Shown: positions 1 through 12,129 of the stretch, one piece after another
Layout of the letters: the number at the start of each line of letters is the position of its first letter
Numbering within the stretch: position 1 is the stretch's first letter
Assembly (NCBI GenBank): GCA_027577595.1
Contig: JANBRJ010000026.1
Coordinates: 121,627 to 185,626, forward strand
DNA: 64,000 nt
Origin: Coemansia sp. RSA 487
Taxonomy: Eukaryota > Kickxellomycota > Kickxellomycetes > Kickxellales > Kickxellaceae
Reading direction: 5' to 3'
The notes under the pieces: generated by a model
Told to the model about the DNA's origin: nothing
Database searches by the model: none
Seen by the model: the letters and a program-made list of their open reading frames with translations, nothing else
Translations under genes and position numbers: made by a program

Positions 1-1493
1 ATGTCGTCTGTCGATCGAAGGTCGGCCAAGCCAGAGTCAAGGAGTAGTTTTTGCTTCTCTGGGGCCTTTATCTCGGAACACGCTCGCCAAAGCATACGCG
101 TAACACAAGTTTCCTTGATAGTGCTTTTCTGCGCCTTGTAGTCATTCAAAAGCGCCTCGGCTGCCTGCGTAGAGACCTTTAGCAGTGCCTGGAAAAGCTC
201 GGCTTCAATGCGGTCAATTTGGAAGCTGTCCGTTAGGCTAGGGTCAAAGAGGAACCCAGTACTGCTATGGCGCACACCAAAGGATGGCTGGCTGGTGGAT
301 GTTGGTTTGCTGTTGTTAGTATCCTGCGCTCCATACGTAGCTACCAGGTTTTGGTCATACTCCCTGGAAAAATGTTGGATATCCGCGGTAGTATTGGCTG
401 GGGCAGCTTGAGATGCTGGCGTGCTTAGTGTTTCTTGAAGCGAAGAAGGCAAAGTCAGGTCAAATTGGGTTGCCATAGCTGTGGAAATCACAAGGTCCGT
501 CTCTTCCACTTCCAACGCATGTTCCAGCTCGCTCAAGCACTTTGTGACCGCATCGGACAGCTCTGCAATAACATCCTGGTTGAAACAAGGCTGGACCTCG
601 ACCTGACGAGCAAGATATAGCTCCTTGGTCGACGACTTTGAGCGCTTGTCCCATTTCTTCAAGATCTTTCTGAATCCGGTGCCGTTGATTTCGACAAAGT
701 TCTGCAGCTTGTCAAGATCGTGACGCGAGTTGAGAAATGCCTCGTGTAGGGCACGGATGGTTGCTGTGCGGTTGCGAGGCCCGCGTGATTGCAGTGTTCT
801 TTGCTTCTCAATCAGTGACCTAAGGCGCACTTTGGCGTCGGCCTCCTTTTGAAGATAAAACAAGTTCACCTTTTCCAGCTCGCGGTCGACTTGGAAGAAA
901 AAGGCTGCCTTGACAGTCTGCAAGCGTTGTTTAGCCGCTACTTTTGGAGAAAGTATGGACATGGTATGTAAATAAGCTGCATGCGAGCAGTTAGCCAAAG
1001 AAGAAAAAGAAAAATCTGGTCAGCACAAAACAGAAAGAGTGGAGCAGATGTAACTGAACCACATCAGCTGCATCTCTTTTTGCGTGGACTTTGAATATAG
1101 ATATATCCATGTAGTTCGCCGAAACACTACTTACCTTCGGAAGGGTTGAGGCCAGGGGTCAGCGGGGAGCTCAATTCATTGATGATCTTCTTCAGCCCTT
1201 TGTAGCTCATGTAATGCGCCGCCCATTCTGGGATTGTATGCGCTTGAATGTGCTTTCCGAACTATTTCCAGCGGCCAAAAATACATGATAACGATTGTTT
1301 TATGATACACCATTTTGGTAGAGCAAATGTATATATGTTTAGTTGGTTGCTGATGATGACACAATCATGGGCGTGTGTGCTAGAGGGGTTGATGAATCCA
1401 GCTTTGCCCGAGACAACACAAGAGCGGTCTGGAGGAGGTCAGATAGATCTACATCCATAGCCATTAGTTGCTGTGAGTTTTCCATACCTTCAT
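1..1493 (-). CDS. PHO81: SPX-domain protein of the PHO81 type (5' part; runs off the window)
   Basis: This is the N-terminal part of a phosphate-sensing SPX protein, the family of fungal CDK inhibitor Pho81 (SPX, ankyrin repeats, GDPD-like tail), which binds inositol pyrophosphates and regulates phosphate-starvation genes. I assembled three exons by phase and family match: 1488-1493 (only ATG AAG), 1135-1261 and 976 down to position 1, where the gene leaves the window. The joined start reads MKFGKHIQAHTIPEWAAHY, the SPX signature. Later come FFFQVDRELEKVN and the basic helix GFRKILKKWDKRSKSSTKEL, typical of the SPX lysine cluster. The last residues (LLLDSGLADLRSTDD) look like entry into ankyrin repeats. 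Introns are 1262-1487 and 977-1134, both GT..AG. The ankyrin and GDPD parts lie outside, so Pho81 rather than another SPX protein is inferred from the SPX sequence and the repeat onset. Confidence 0.82.
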
Positions 1494-2480
1494 TTTGTAT
1501 CGCTAAATTCCAAAGTATATGTCGTGGCGCTGTGCTATATGTGGCAAGGAAATCGCTTTTACGGAGCCTTTCGCTGGTACGAGCAGAATGTGGTGACGGA
1601 GAGGAATGCGGGTCCAAAACAAACCTGACTGAATTACAGCTGAGTAGTGCGCAAGGTCAAAAGAAAAAGGAGATTGGTATTTTGAAAATATAATGAAATG
1701 GAAGAGCTAACGAAAGAAGAGAAAGAATTGAAGACTTTTGATCAACCCAAAGAAGAAAAGTAAAAAAAGGACACTGCCAAAGTGTGCGACTGGAGCTGCT
1801 TGCCAGCCGTCCGTCTGTGCACGTGTTTCTGCAAATGCGCAGGCACTGGTCCTCCAAAATGGTTTTATCTGCGATAAACACTTGCTTTCGCCAGGTACTG
1901 GGTGGCTCTTGCTTGCTGCGCAACATCCCTTTGCGTTTGGAAAGAGATTAATCAAGCCCAGCTGCGATTGATCATAAAAACCACTGCAAAAAACTTAATT
2001 TCCACTTTTAAGGTTTCTGGATTCAACCTGAAGGTGGAAAGAGTGGAAGCTTTCTTTAGATGCCACATTTTGTGGTGACTGCAGCAAACATCACCGCAAA
2101 AACAACCATCGTTGCAATATTGAAGAGACGCTTGGCTGTTTTATTCTTGTACATGCGCATTCGCAACTGCCTGCATATAAAACTCGAGCTAAGCTTCCGT
2201 CAGTTGCTCGTTTCCCCACATCTCTTTCTTTTTCTTTCTTTATTTCTTGTTTTCGCACTAGCTTGTCCCACTCACTTTGTGCACGTTCATGTTTTTTTTC
2301 CTCTTCATCATCCGTAACCACGCCCTTGTATTGTCGTAACTGTCCGCCACGGTTCCTTTTATTTTGTCTGTGCTTCCCGAAAGCCATTGTAGAGCCACGC
2401 TGACTATTTTGCTTATTTGAGCTGATCCACACACCAATCTCCATCACACAACACCTATTCTGCAAACACCCCACCGAACG
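1494..2480. other. Intergenic region between divergent genes
   Basis: This stretch separates the divergent SPX gene and the RRM-like gene. It is rich in short purine and pyrimidine runs, with CT-rich stretches just before the downstream start. Open frames here lack family similarity that I can recognise, and several open on non-ATG codons. It probably holds both promoters; I see no RNA gene or repeat array. Confidence 0.6.
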
Positions 2481-4251
2481 ATGGACCATCCGCGTGAACA
2501 GCACACACAGATACGTGATGCGCTGAGCGCAGCTCTTGCCTCCAAGCCGTTTGTTGCTCAAGAGGCGTTTTTAAAGTTTCCTGGTGCCACCGAGGAGGTC
2601 GATGAGAACAAGAAATCGGCGCTCAAGAGGTTTCGCAGTCTTAGCATAAGCGCAAAGGAGCGCACTGCCTGGACCGAGGAGACCGTCAAGCGCAAGTACC
2701 CAGCGGAAAAGACTGTGGAGCTGTACGAGTTTTCGTCAGACTTTGAGACGGTCGACCTCAACCAGATGCTGGAGCCCTACCAGCACAACCGCAGTGAGCG
2801 CGGGGGATATCGCATCAAATGGCTCGATGACACGCGTGCGCTCGCTGTGTTTCGTCGTGTAGAGACAGGTATGTTGTCCAGCTGAAAATGCACTCCCCTT
2901 CTGAACTCTGTGCATGGCTTCTGGAGCCTGCACGGATCACCAGTGCATCAAGCTGTTAGAGGGCTATTGTGTAAGCGAGGGCATCTTTCCTCCCTTTAAT
3001 TTTCTGCACACCTAAAATATCATGGCAATAGCAGCAGGAACTTTGTCTCGGTTTAGCTGCCTCTAATCGCCATGCCCATTATACGTAATGCTGATTTCAT
3101 CCTTTGCCAACTCGCCTCCGATCTCTGAACCCTATTTGGTAGCGCTTGTTGTGCATGGCTGATGTCTTGCTTCTGATGTGCATTGCAGCAAAAGAATGTG
3201 CACATCTCGTCTGCCTGCGTGCAAAGCTCGGAAGTCATGCTGTTGCTACAAGTGACCACTTTTCTTCTGCTAATCGTACTGGTGCACTTTTCTAAAGCTC
3301 TGTTTGTGTCTGTTTTCCATGTTCTTGTTTAGCTCTGCGTGTCCTTGACGATCTAAAGGCCAGTCCGCTGGTAAAGACAAGGAACTATGCGTTCCAGCCC
3401 AACGATCTGGCGTTGTTCAACAGAAAGTACAGCAACGACAACGAAGGCGTTCAACAGAAAGTCACATCCAATTCGACCTCAACTAACGCTTCCGAAACAG
3501 CTTCGCCCTATCCTGCATTCGACGAAGAACACATCCGCTACAGTAAGTACAGTAGCATCTGAGGGAGTTTATTTGCACCCGATGCTTCGGCGCCTTTTCT
3601 TTTGCAGCTGCCCAATCTAAACTGCTGTCGTGGATTCCTTTTATTGGAACATGTTTTCCTTCTTGAACGATTCTTGTAGAGTACCGCCCAGAGGTCACCG
3701 TTGAACTGCACGATTTCCCTTGTCCACTGGAGACCACCGACCTGCAGAAGCTCTTTACCGACTACAAGCGCGAGGACAACATCGTTAGAATCAAGTGGTT
3801 CAACAGAAACAGAGCCCTGGCGTGGTTCACCAACCCCAAGCTGGCATCCGAGGCTCTGGAAGACCTCAAGACATGCGAGCTTGTGCATGCCAGGCCATAT
3901 ATCTTTGACCCGCTGGACATGAAGTACTTTAACCCTGACCAGAAGCTGGCCGAGATCTCGTCGGGCGGCCTCACTCGCAGACGCACAATCAGCGGAGGCA
4001 GCGGGCTGGCACGTCGCAACACAGTCAGCGGTGCGTCACACTACCACCGCGGGCACCTCTATGCCTCGGGAGCGTCAAGTGCCACAGCAGCAGTCGCCGC
4101 CGTCGTCAATGCCTCAGCCACGGGCCTTGGCTCCGTGCCTCTGATTCCCTCTGCGCTTGGCGCAGGCGCAAGTGCAATCGATGGCTCTCAGGCAGCTGGC
4201 CCAATGCCAGCTCTTCGCAAGGCGCGTCGCCCTTCCAAAGCCAATAACTAG
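2481..4251 (+). CDS. Tandem RRM-like (R3HCC1-type) RNA-binding protein
   Basis: The protein is 389 residues from three exons: 2481-2868, 3333-3542 and 3680-4251. Splice phases join cleanly (GTA GAG ACA G / CT CTG and TAC A / AG TAC). It contains two copies of one module. The first has VELYEFSSDFETVDLNQML followed by YRIKWLDDTRALAVFR; the second has VELHDFPCPLETTDLQKLF followed by VRIKWFNRNRALAWF. This pattern (a beta strand, an acidic helix, then RIKW..RALA.F) resembles the RRM-like fold of the R3HCC1/R3HCC1L coiled-coil proteins. The C-terminus is low-complexity, Ala/Ser/Gly-rich with basic RRR and ARRPSK patches. The RNA-binding role is inferred from the fold; no partner or pathway can be read from the sequence. 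Its 3' end faces BRX1, 165 bases away. Confidence 0.7.
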
Positions 4252-4416
4252 AAAAAAAATTACCAATGTACTTTTGCAGTCCACCAGTTTGGTCTACTTG
4301 TTTCGTTTTCTTTTTTTTGATCTGTGTATCTGATCGAGCCGGAGGTGCAATATATTCCTTGTTTATTCGGAGTTTGTTAAAGTAAATGTAAAAGATGTAT
4401 ACCGAGGAATGCATTT

Positions 4417-5283
4417 TTATTCAAAGACATCATTAAGCGGATCGATCGGCAGCGGGTTGGCATGCTCTCTGGCTTCCCGATCGGCTGTCTTTGCAGAGCG
4501 TTCAGCATACTTTTCGGAACGCTTTGACCGAACTGCCGCGCGAATGGCATTTGGAGAAATAAACTTTGGGTTTTCGTACAGCGTAGGTCCGCCAAAGCTG
4601 CCCTCAAAGATCCGCATAGTGTTCAACACAAAACGAGGTCCAATCTCGACCAGAGTTGGCTTTTCATTCTTGCTCAGGTCACCACCGGTCTCGGGGTCCT
4701 TCTCAACTATCTGGTAGTTGCGGAACCAGATGCGCCCGTCAACAATGCTGAAACTAAACACGTGGTCAAAAAACGGCTTGCTCTTGCGTGCTCCCTTTGG
4801 CACGGCAAACGTCTGAGTAAACAGCTCCTTCAGCAGCTGCAAGTGTGGCTCGGTGTCAAAGTTTGCGTCGAACGACAGAATCGGCCGCGATCCCTTGAGA
4901 CAGTTTCCCGTCATTTTCAGCTCATCCATCGTATGAATGTTCTGCACATGGAACTTCACACTTGGTCCTGATGGTGCGCGCGAAATCCAGAAATACAGGT
5001 CCTGATGCTTCCTGGCCTCAAAGTAAAAGACGTTGTTGCAGTTCTGTATGTCTGCAAGCTCGTTCAGAAGATCAATGTCCTGCTTTGCTTCGATCTTGGA
5101 CTCTTTCTTAGCATGCGGAAGCAGTACCTCCAAGTCGTTCATCAGATGGCGCTGGCGGTACGTAACGCCGCGGCTGCTGACCATGAGGATCCGCTGCTTA
5201 ATGTTGCTCTTCTTTTCCTTCTCATCAATCAGGTCCTCGACGTCCCTGAACTCGGACTGCGCTGTCTTGTACAGTGTCGCCAT
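4417..5283 (-). CDS. BRX1: Ribosome biogenesis protein BRX1
   Basis: This intronless gene encodes 288 residues with a Brix domain. Brx1 acts in the nucleolus in early assembly of the 60S subunit, together with Ebp2 and pre-27S rRNA. Family features include QRILMVSSRGVTYRQRHLMN near residue 30, the NELADIQNCNN block, the YFWISRAPSGPSVKFHVQN core and a C-terminal IGPRFVLNTMRIFEGSFGG. The acidic/basic C-terminal tail ends in LNDVFE. Length and motif order match yeast and human BRX1. The ATG at 5283 is the natural start because the N-terminus runs straight into the Brix core. The gene lies tail to tail with the RRM-like gene and 464 bases downstream of the stop of exportin-1 on the same strand. 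Confidence 0.95.
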   Translation of the reverse strand: MATLYKTAQSEFRDVEDLIDEKEKKSNIKQRILMVSSRGVTYRQRHLMNDLEVLLPHAKKESKIEAKQDIDLLNELADIQNCNNVFYFEARKHQDLYFWISRAPSGPSVKFHVQNIHTMDELKMTGNCLKGSRPILSFDANFDTEPHLQLLKELFTQTFAVPKGARKSKPFFDHVFSFSIVDGRIWFRNYQIVEKDPETGGDLSKNEKPTLVEIGPRFVLNTMRIFEGSFGGPTLYENPKFISPNAIRAAVRSKRSEKYAERSAKTADREAREHANPLPIDPLNDVFE

Positions 5284-5747
5284 TTCCCGTGATGTATGCG
5301 TCTGGATATGTATATAAATAAAGATACCTTTTGTCTTTGATACAAAACAAAAAACACTCCTTGTCTAGCCTGTTGCTGCTTTCCACAAAAAGATAGACGT
5401 TTTTTAAGAAGTCTTGTGCAAGTGCGCCAAACAGAGAAAACAATAAAAGCAATTGTCTAAATTTGCGGGTGTAAATGGTGAAAGTGAATATATCAACAGA
5501 CGAAGCAAGAGAAGGAAATACCGCTCTTTTTAATAGCAGTGAAGGCTGAACCAAAGAACAGAAAAAAAATAAAACTTTCATCATAGATCTGCAGAAATCA
5601 GATTAAGAATTTTTAAAGTAAAACTTGATTCAAAAAAAAAAGGTAAAGCCAACCTCAGAAAGATTTGGAGTTTTTATAGAAAATATTGACCCTATGATGC
5701 GGACTGGACCTAGCAAAGAGCGCTTTGAGGTATTCCAAGAGCCGCAT
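5284..5747. other. BRX1 promoter / XPO1 3' region
   Basis: These 464 bases hold the presumed BRX1 promoter and the 3' untranslated region of exportin-1, both read on the minus strand. The sequence is A/T-rich with A-runs near 5573 and 5631. No conserved ORF or RNA gene was recognised. Confidence 0.6.
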
Positions 5748-8700
5748 CTAGTCGTCGTCCTCCATGTCAGAGGGCTTGACCATCCCAGGAACCTGCAATG
5801 CCAGCTCCTTTTCCTTCAGCTTGGTGTTCTTGATCTCGTTCTCTGTCTCTTCCAGGTACAAGTCGGCGTTGTCACCAGCAAACTCCTTTGTCTGGATCAA
5901 AAAGTCGCGGACAAGGTTGCGGAACTTTTCAAAGTCGTCGTTAAAGTTGAACAGTCCCTCTACAAACACCTCAATCTGGCGCTGGGTAAGGTTGGCAAAG
6001 GCCGTGGTCAGAAGGTTGGCAAGAGACCTGCGGATGAACATGCTGTTGGTCGTATTTATATTCTCCGGAAGCGAAGCATCAAACAGGGGAGCTGTTATTT
6101 GGTTCGATTCTACAAGATGGATCATACGAGCAAGCACCATGCATTGCAGTCTGAAGCTGCTCTTGTGATCGTTGTCTGTCAGCACAACGATGATTTCGTT
6201 CAGCATGTCCACAAAGTATGTTTGGAAAAAGGCGTCAGAAATGGCACGGTCGCTGATATTGAAGTTGTTGATCATATCTAGAGCAATGGTCAGTCCCAAG
6301 TCGGCAACATCGCGCAATGAGTGCTTGAATCCCCACATAATCGACATAACCATGAACTGGAATTGTGTCGGTGGGAGATTAAGCGTCGCGTTGAAGCACT
6401 TTTGATTGATGGTGCGCAGGAGCTGGTAGACAGCCAGGCGATGCTCGGGGTATTCCGTAAAGTCTTGGTTGATCATGTTCATGGTGCTCTCGAACAGAGA
6501 CTCAAAGATGATCGGGATCTTATCTGTCATCAGGCCACCAAGCACGCTGGTGAGGGTTGTGACCGTTTTCAGAACCTCGGCATCCCGAGCAGGCGGGACG
6601 TTCTGCGAGTAATCTGCTAAAACAGCCTCCAAGAGAGGCGGGACCATGTTCTCGTTGATGGCAGCTACCTCGCCGTCGCAATGTTTCACATACGTGTCGA
6701 CCAAGCGAAGTGCCTCTTTCTTGATCGAGCGCATTGCACGGACATTGGCGTGGCGTGTTACGCTTTCTCCACCGCGAGCGACGCACGAAGAGATGATCTC
6801 CGAAACAGCCTTGTACAGACCAAGCATGTCAATGTAGATACGGCCAATCTGCGAGATAAAACCCTTTCCTACTGCGCCACAAGCCGATACATTGGTACGC
6901 AGGACGTTGCCAAGCTGCTTGACAACGTTCAGGTCTTCGAGAATGTTGATGTTCTCACTCGCCTGTTGTACCAGCTTGTCCCAAAGCTCGTTCGTAGGTC
7001 TCATCAAGCCTTCAATAAGCTGGTTCTGTGCCTGCGTGTTGAGCTGGGCGCTGATCAGATATCCAACAGCTTCGCAAAAGCGATTGACCTGCTGCGGTTC
7101 GAGATCCGAGGTGATTGAGGTTGCTGTCGCGATGATCTCTTCGACAAAGGGGCAAGGCTCGCCAGGCTGCTGGGCAATGAAATGGCGGCGGCACTTTTGC
7201 GCGATTGTAACAAAGGTATCGCAGGCCATATCACGCACACCCTCGTGAAGCTCGTGCATAAACTCAAACAGTTTGTTGGCCACCGTCTTCAAGAACTTCC
7301 AGTGTGCCTTCAGGAAACGTGGGTACTGGCCGACAACGTACATGATATTCGAAGCAACAACGGCCTTGTTATCCTTACCGCGTTTCAACTCGCAAAGGCT
7401 CAAAAGGTCCTTGATGATAAGCACAAGCACCTTGCGTTCCTGGTCCTCGCCCATCGAGCCAGAAATGGAACCAATAGCCCAGCACAGTTTGTTGAGGTTG
7501 CTCCACGACCACTCGCTGCCGTCCATCTGGCGTCCAAGTTTTTCAATCATAATCTCCTCCATGTCCTTTGGATCGAGATGTGTAAGATAGATAAGGCACT
7601 CACGCTGTGCTTTGTAGAGAGTGATTGTATCCGTCTCCTTGATAAACTCGCGAACAATCTCACCTTCATCGTTCTCTACAACAAGAACCTCCTCTGGACG
7701 CGCCATGCGGCTGATCATCACATAGCGGACGCCAGTAAGCGTGGTCGAATACATCTGGCGGCGGAGGTCGGCAGACAACCCATTGCCACCAGGGCCACTG
7801 TTGCTGCTACCAAGATTCAGCAGCCCGCTTGGTGCGTTGAACGATGAGTTGCGCCCGTCCTCATAGAGCCCGCGCACAAGAACGTTCCAGTACTCGAGGC
7901 AGACCTTGAACATTTCGCGCTCGTCGACCTGGGAAATGCGCAACAGATATTGATGTGCCTGCAGCACTACGTCGCGGGCAGCCGAGGCCTCAACTAGGCG
8001 CAGATGAGAGCCAAGGAAGCTAGTCAGGAACATGGCGACGTTCTGGATAAAGTCCTGATGCTCTGTGTCGAAATCGTCCCACTCCTCTTCGATCTTTGTC
8101 AGATCTCCCAGGATCTCACGAAGACCCGTGATGGTCAATGTAAACAAGGAAACTAACTGCTCCCTGTATTCGCTGCCACCCTCCAGGCCGCCAATCTCGG
8201 TCAAGCACTTGATGGTGACATTGCGCGTAACAGAAGGTTGGAGGAATCGCGTGCAGAGATTGTCTATCAGATCTGTCTCAAAGATATAGCCGAACGGAAT
8301 CCAACTGAGGAAGCGCAGCAGTGTCTCCAGCGTTGCGTGGATCAGGCTGGGCTGTACTGCCTTTTGCAGAATCTCAGTGCACAGGTTGTAGATGGAGCTA
8401 AATTCACCGCTTATTTGGGTCTTGAGGTTCTTCGTCTTTGCCTGTGTCATCTGCTCTGCCGAGTAGTCAAACACCTCCTCGCTAAGCAGCTTGAGGATAG
8501 ACATGTTGTTCTCACACAAAGCAAGATTGGTCCTGCTGGTATGGATAATCTCCGGTATAAAGGTCGGCCAGTTGTGTGGCCACTCTTGCTTGAGAATCTG
8601 AACAAGAATCAAATTCAGCTTGCTCAGATACACTTTGTTTTGGCGAAGCGACTCCTCTGTGGACGCGGTGCGCAAGATGACCTCGACAACAAAGTTTTTG

Positions 8701-9427
8701 ATTCCATTGCGCTGGTTGTCGGGCAGAATTTTCCACTTTGTCTGAATAAGCGTCTCCAGGACTTGAAGTGCAATAAACTACAACAAGAAATCGCAAAGGA
8801 AATGTATATTTAGCAATGAACTGTTTTGCAAAAAAAAAAAACAAGTTTGGTTTTTGGGGGGATTTGCAAACAATCGTGGATCATGAACCCTTGTTTGCTT
8901 TTGTTGCTGCAATAAGCGAATTTACTTACCTTTGACTGGAGTGAGTTTGAGTTTGTCAAAACATCGTCAGCTTTGGTCCATGATAGCTCATGTTCCTTGA
9001 ATTCAGTCAAAACCTGCTGAGCCATCTTTTGCTACAGAGAAGAAAAAGAAACTGAATGACGCCAGAAGGCACTCTTGTTTAGTGGATGAAATGCGTGCTT
9101 GGCTAGATGCTGCTGCTATTATAGAAACTGCAAATAAGATGGCTCAACTAATATGGAACCAATAAAATATACTTACTTCGTCACCCTTGCCAGTAAACAA
9201 CGCGTCAACGACGCGGTCGAATAGGGCAACATCAAATTGCCGGTTAAAGTCGAGAATAGACTATATATGATATAGAGGGATTGAGAGGTTAAAACAAATA
9301 CGACAAGTAAAAACAGCAGCATAATTTAGGAAACAGCACTTGAAACAACAGAAATACGCAGCATATCCATATGTTGCTCTTGTTTTCCAGGCCTTGGCAC
9401 AGGCAAGAGAATTTTACTTACATCCAT
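5748..9427 (-). CDS. XPO1: Exportin-1 / CRM1 nuclear export receptor
   Basis: The protein is 1,073 residues (human 1,071) from four exons: 9422-9427 (ATG GAT only), 9177-9260, 8930-9031 and 5748-8777. All junctions are phase 0 with GTAAG donors. The joined N-terminus reads MDSILDFNRQFDVALFDRVV, the CRM1 start, followed by the importin-beta-like region. CRM1 carries leucine-rich NES cargo out of the nucleus with RanGTP. HEAT repeats are visible throughout. The NES-groove block reads LLSLCELKRGKDNKA, with Cys526 at the position of human Cys528. The C-terminus ends acidic (SDMEDDD), as in the family. The gene faces RPL12 across a 758-base divergent promoter region. Confidence 0.97.
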
Positions 9428-10185
9428 CGTAGGCGAACTAGACCGAGAGGTGCAGAGCTGGTGTTTTGGAAAAGCCTATTTTTCACTTGCGTTTGCTGCC
9501 TTGATGGACGCTGATAGCAGAACGCGTGTTGGTGATTGAGCCTTCTTGCAGTAATTGGCTTGAAGATTGTTTGATTATGATTCAGAATCGGGGCAATTAG
9601 AGCTTCGGCCGTGGCAAATGATGTCGCTGTCTTGACCGTTCTCCTTTCGGCGATGTTCTAAAGAAAAGGTAGTTGAATCCAATTATAAAATATTGCAGGT
9701 GGGAAGAACTCGAAAGAAAAGTGGTAAAGCAGGCGCGAAAATAAAGACAAGGGAGGAAACGCACACGTGTGCAGAATTAAGCAAATTGTCAACGAATAAA
9801 AAAGTAGAAAGGAAAAGATGGCACAACAAGACTTTGGTACTCTTGTTTAAGGCACAATATAAAAGCTTTAAAGAAAACCTCGTAGCAGAGAAGAGAAACG
9901 AAGCAAAGAACAAAACACGCAAAGCTGGAAGCATTGCATCACCACGGTTTCCCTTGTGAGAAGAAAATAGTGGACAAAACACCACCAGACTCATCCAAAT
10001 TCCGCAAAAAAAAACAACACAAAAGTGGCTTGATCGCATGTAGCGTTGATTCGATCAGTATCTGATCGAATTGTTGAAGGGCTGAAAGCGAAAAGAAACA
10101 GAAAATACGCATCTAACTTGAATATTATATTTGTCTCACTCCTTTCTCTCGCCATTGAGCTTTGTCAAAAATATATATTTAAAAG
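9428..10185. promoter_or_regulatory. Divergent promoter region of XPO1 and RPL12
   Basis: Exportin-1 and RPL12 are transcribed away from each other from this 758-base region. Its plus strand is strongly purine-rich from about 9690 to 9960, and a TATATATTTAAA-like run lies just before the RPL12 start. The 8-mer TGAATCCA occurs at 9675-9682. No convincing ORF is present. Confidence 0.5.
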
Positions 10186-11204
10186 ATGCCGCCCAAGTTC
10201 GACCCATCTGCCGTCCAGATCAGTAAGTGATGCGAATCCATCCTAGAACAGCCGCATCCATCGTTGGATACGCCTGGAGTTTACAGCGCCCGAGGATACG
10301 AATCAAACAAGAGGGGAACGAATACACAGACAGTCGTGTTCGTGCATCTAGAGATAGTTTCAAGAGGACTGTGTGGCCACCAACATACATTGGTGGGGAG
10401 GGGTGAGCGCATTCGAATTCGACTTTGAAAGCAATCCTCAAAGCCATAGCTGGATGAATCCGAATTTGCTAATTCGAATCCGCTAATTCCTCCATTCTTC
10501 TTTCCCCACCTGTTTGTGAATTCGACGTGGATTTGCGGCTATAGCGAATTGCAGTCGAGCACTATGATACTGCGGCTTTCTGAAAGTCGTTTATGTTTAG
10601 CGCCTTTGCCTTTCAAAGCTGTAGAAAAACAATGCACGCTGTGTTTTGGACGAGTAGCCCGATTTCTGGACATTACAATGCTAATTGTGGTTTGTGGTGC
10701 AATCGTGCTGTTTCTTTCATTTACTCTAAATTTGTAGTTACTCTCCGCGCTACTGGTGGTGAGGTCGGTGCCTCTTCTGCGCTGGCCCCCAAGATCGGTC
10801 CTCTTGGTCTCTCCCCCAAGAAGGTCGGTGAGGATATTGCCAAGGCGACCAAGGACTGGAAGGGTCTGCGTGTTACCGTTCAGCTGACTGTTCAGAACCG
10901 TCAGGCTGCAGTCTCGGTTGTCCCATCGGCTTCCTCCCTTGTCATCCGTGCCCTTAAGGAGCCTCCTCGTGATAAGAAGAAGGATAAGAACATTATCCAC
11001 AACGGTAACCTGTCCATTGATGACATCATCGGCGTTGCCAGGACCATGCGTGAGGCCAACAAGTCTTTCTCTCGTGAGCTTAAGGGCACCGTTAAGGAGA
11101 TCCTCGGCACAGCCAACTCTGTTGGCTGCACTGTCGATGGTGAGAGCCCTACCACCATCCAGAAGCAGATTGATGATGGCGAGATCGAGATTCCTTCCGA
11201 GTAA
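10186..11204 (+). CDS. RPL12: 60S ribosomal protein L12 (uL11)
   Basis: Exon 1 is 10186-10222 and exon 2 is 10738-11204, giving 167 residues (human 165). The join ATC A / TT ACT gives [20 protein letters not shown], as expected for uL11. The core [20 protein letters not shown] and the RNA-binding [15 protein letters not shown] are conserved. uL11 forms the base of the ribosomal stalk at the GTPase centre and binds 25S rRNA. The single intron (10223-10737, 515 bases) is long for this window and begins 37 bases into the coding sequence. The ATG follows an A-rich context. Confidence 0.97.
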
Positions 11205-12129
11205 ACACATTTTGGTGTTATTTGTTGACAAATATAACATACTCTCTTCTTGTTTTGGCCCGTATGCGTGAGAATATACATATAATATGGAAATTGTGAT
11301 TGCCAATGGCTTTGCTTTGCTTTCTGCTTGCTTCAGCTCGATCGCCTTGGATTTCAATGTACATGATATGCAGAACTGTAACAAATTGTGAGAAACGGGT
11401 ATATAAGTGAATCGACACACTGGTTTCGATGTGTTATATCTCTACGAAACATATAATGCTATAACTTTAACTAAATACCAACTACTGCTACCATAGTGAG
11501 CAATAGAACAGCTTGTCCATGATTACATCGATGTAATATAAAGCTATACATTGAGAGGATGCAATAGCGGTGGACAAATGCACGCATGTAAGCTTAACTC
11601 AGTTTTACTACGAACAAGAAAAATTAATAAGCACTAAAAGTAAACGCCCGTAGGTCTTTTAAGCTTGCCTTGTTTGACAAATCATTCCATTCTTTCTAAA
11701 AATAACTTTGTTTTATCTGGTCGCACTTTAAATACGTTGACTTTGGATATTTCTTGTATATTGCTCGTGATGTGGAGACGGCATCAGTAGGCCAATTGTG
11801 TGGTTTCCACAAAATGAGCGGAAAGACTTGGCCACGTGTGATTGGCCAGCCCCGGCCGTCTCCGCTTTGACGTGGCAAGCTGTTTTGGAACAAAACCAAT
11901 ATCTCATCCACACAGTGGGAAATGTGCTCTCGTTGTGTATTGGCAAAAGAAAGGATACAAAGGGGTGGAACGATCGTTCAGACAACGTCTTCTTTTCTTT
12001 TCCTTTTCTCTCTTCATTAAACGCTTCTCACTTGTTTCTATCGTATTTTATAATATACTTTTTGTATTGCCTATAGTGAAATTCAGCACATCTGACCGCT
12101 TTAAACACAGTAGCATCAATTACGAAAAA
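11205..12129. other. Intergenic region upstream of PDI
   Basis: The first part is the RPL12 3' region; the second is the promoter and leader of the disulfide isomerase gene. A cluster of CCAAT, CACGTG and TGACGTGG elements lies at 11792-11877. An AG at the end of 'cctatag' (about 12075) could close a leader intron. The reading frame upstream of the true start stays open from about 11842 but shows no PDI-like sequence. Confidence 0.5.
11792..11877 (+). promoter_or_regulatory. Candidate unfolded-protein-response element cluster
   Basis: About 250-340 bases before the PDI start there is CCAAT (11792-11796), CCACGTGT with a central CACGTG (11833-11838), ATTGG (an inverted CCAAT, 11841-11845) and TGACGTGGC (starting 11868). 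TGACGTGG/A matches the mammalian UPRE bound by XBP1/ATF6-type bZIP factors, and CCAAT with CCACG is the composition of ERSE elements, though the canonical nine-base spacing is not exact. PDI genes are classic UPR targets, so the placement fits. Binding in this organism is inferred. Confidence 0.4.

Noticed and set aside
2091-2561. 156-codon minus frame before the RRM-like gene
   Set aside because: Lys/Arg-rich low-complexity text in promoter DNA that overlaps the next gene's start; no recognisable motif.
10539-11420. 293-codon minus frame over RPL12
   Set aside because: It overlaps exon 2 of RPL12 and its intron, has no family similarity and reflects codon bias of the true gene.
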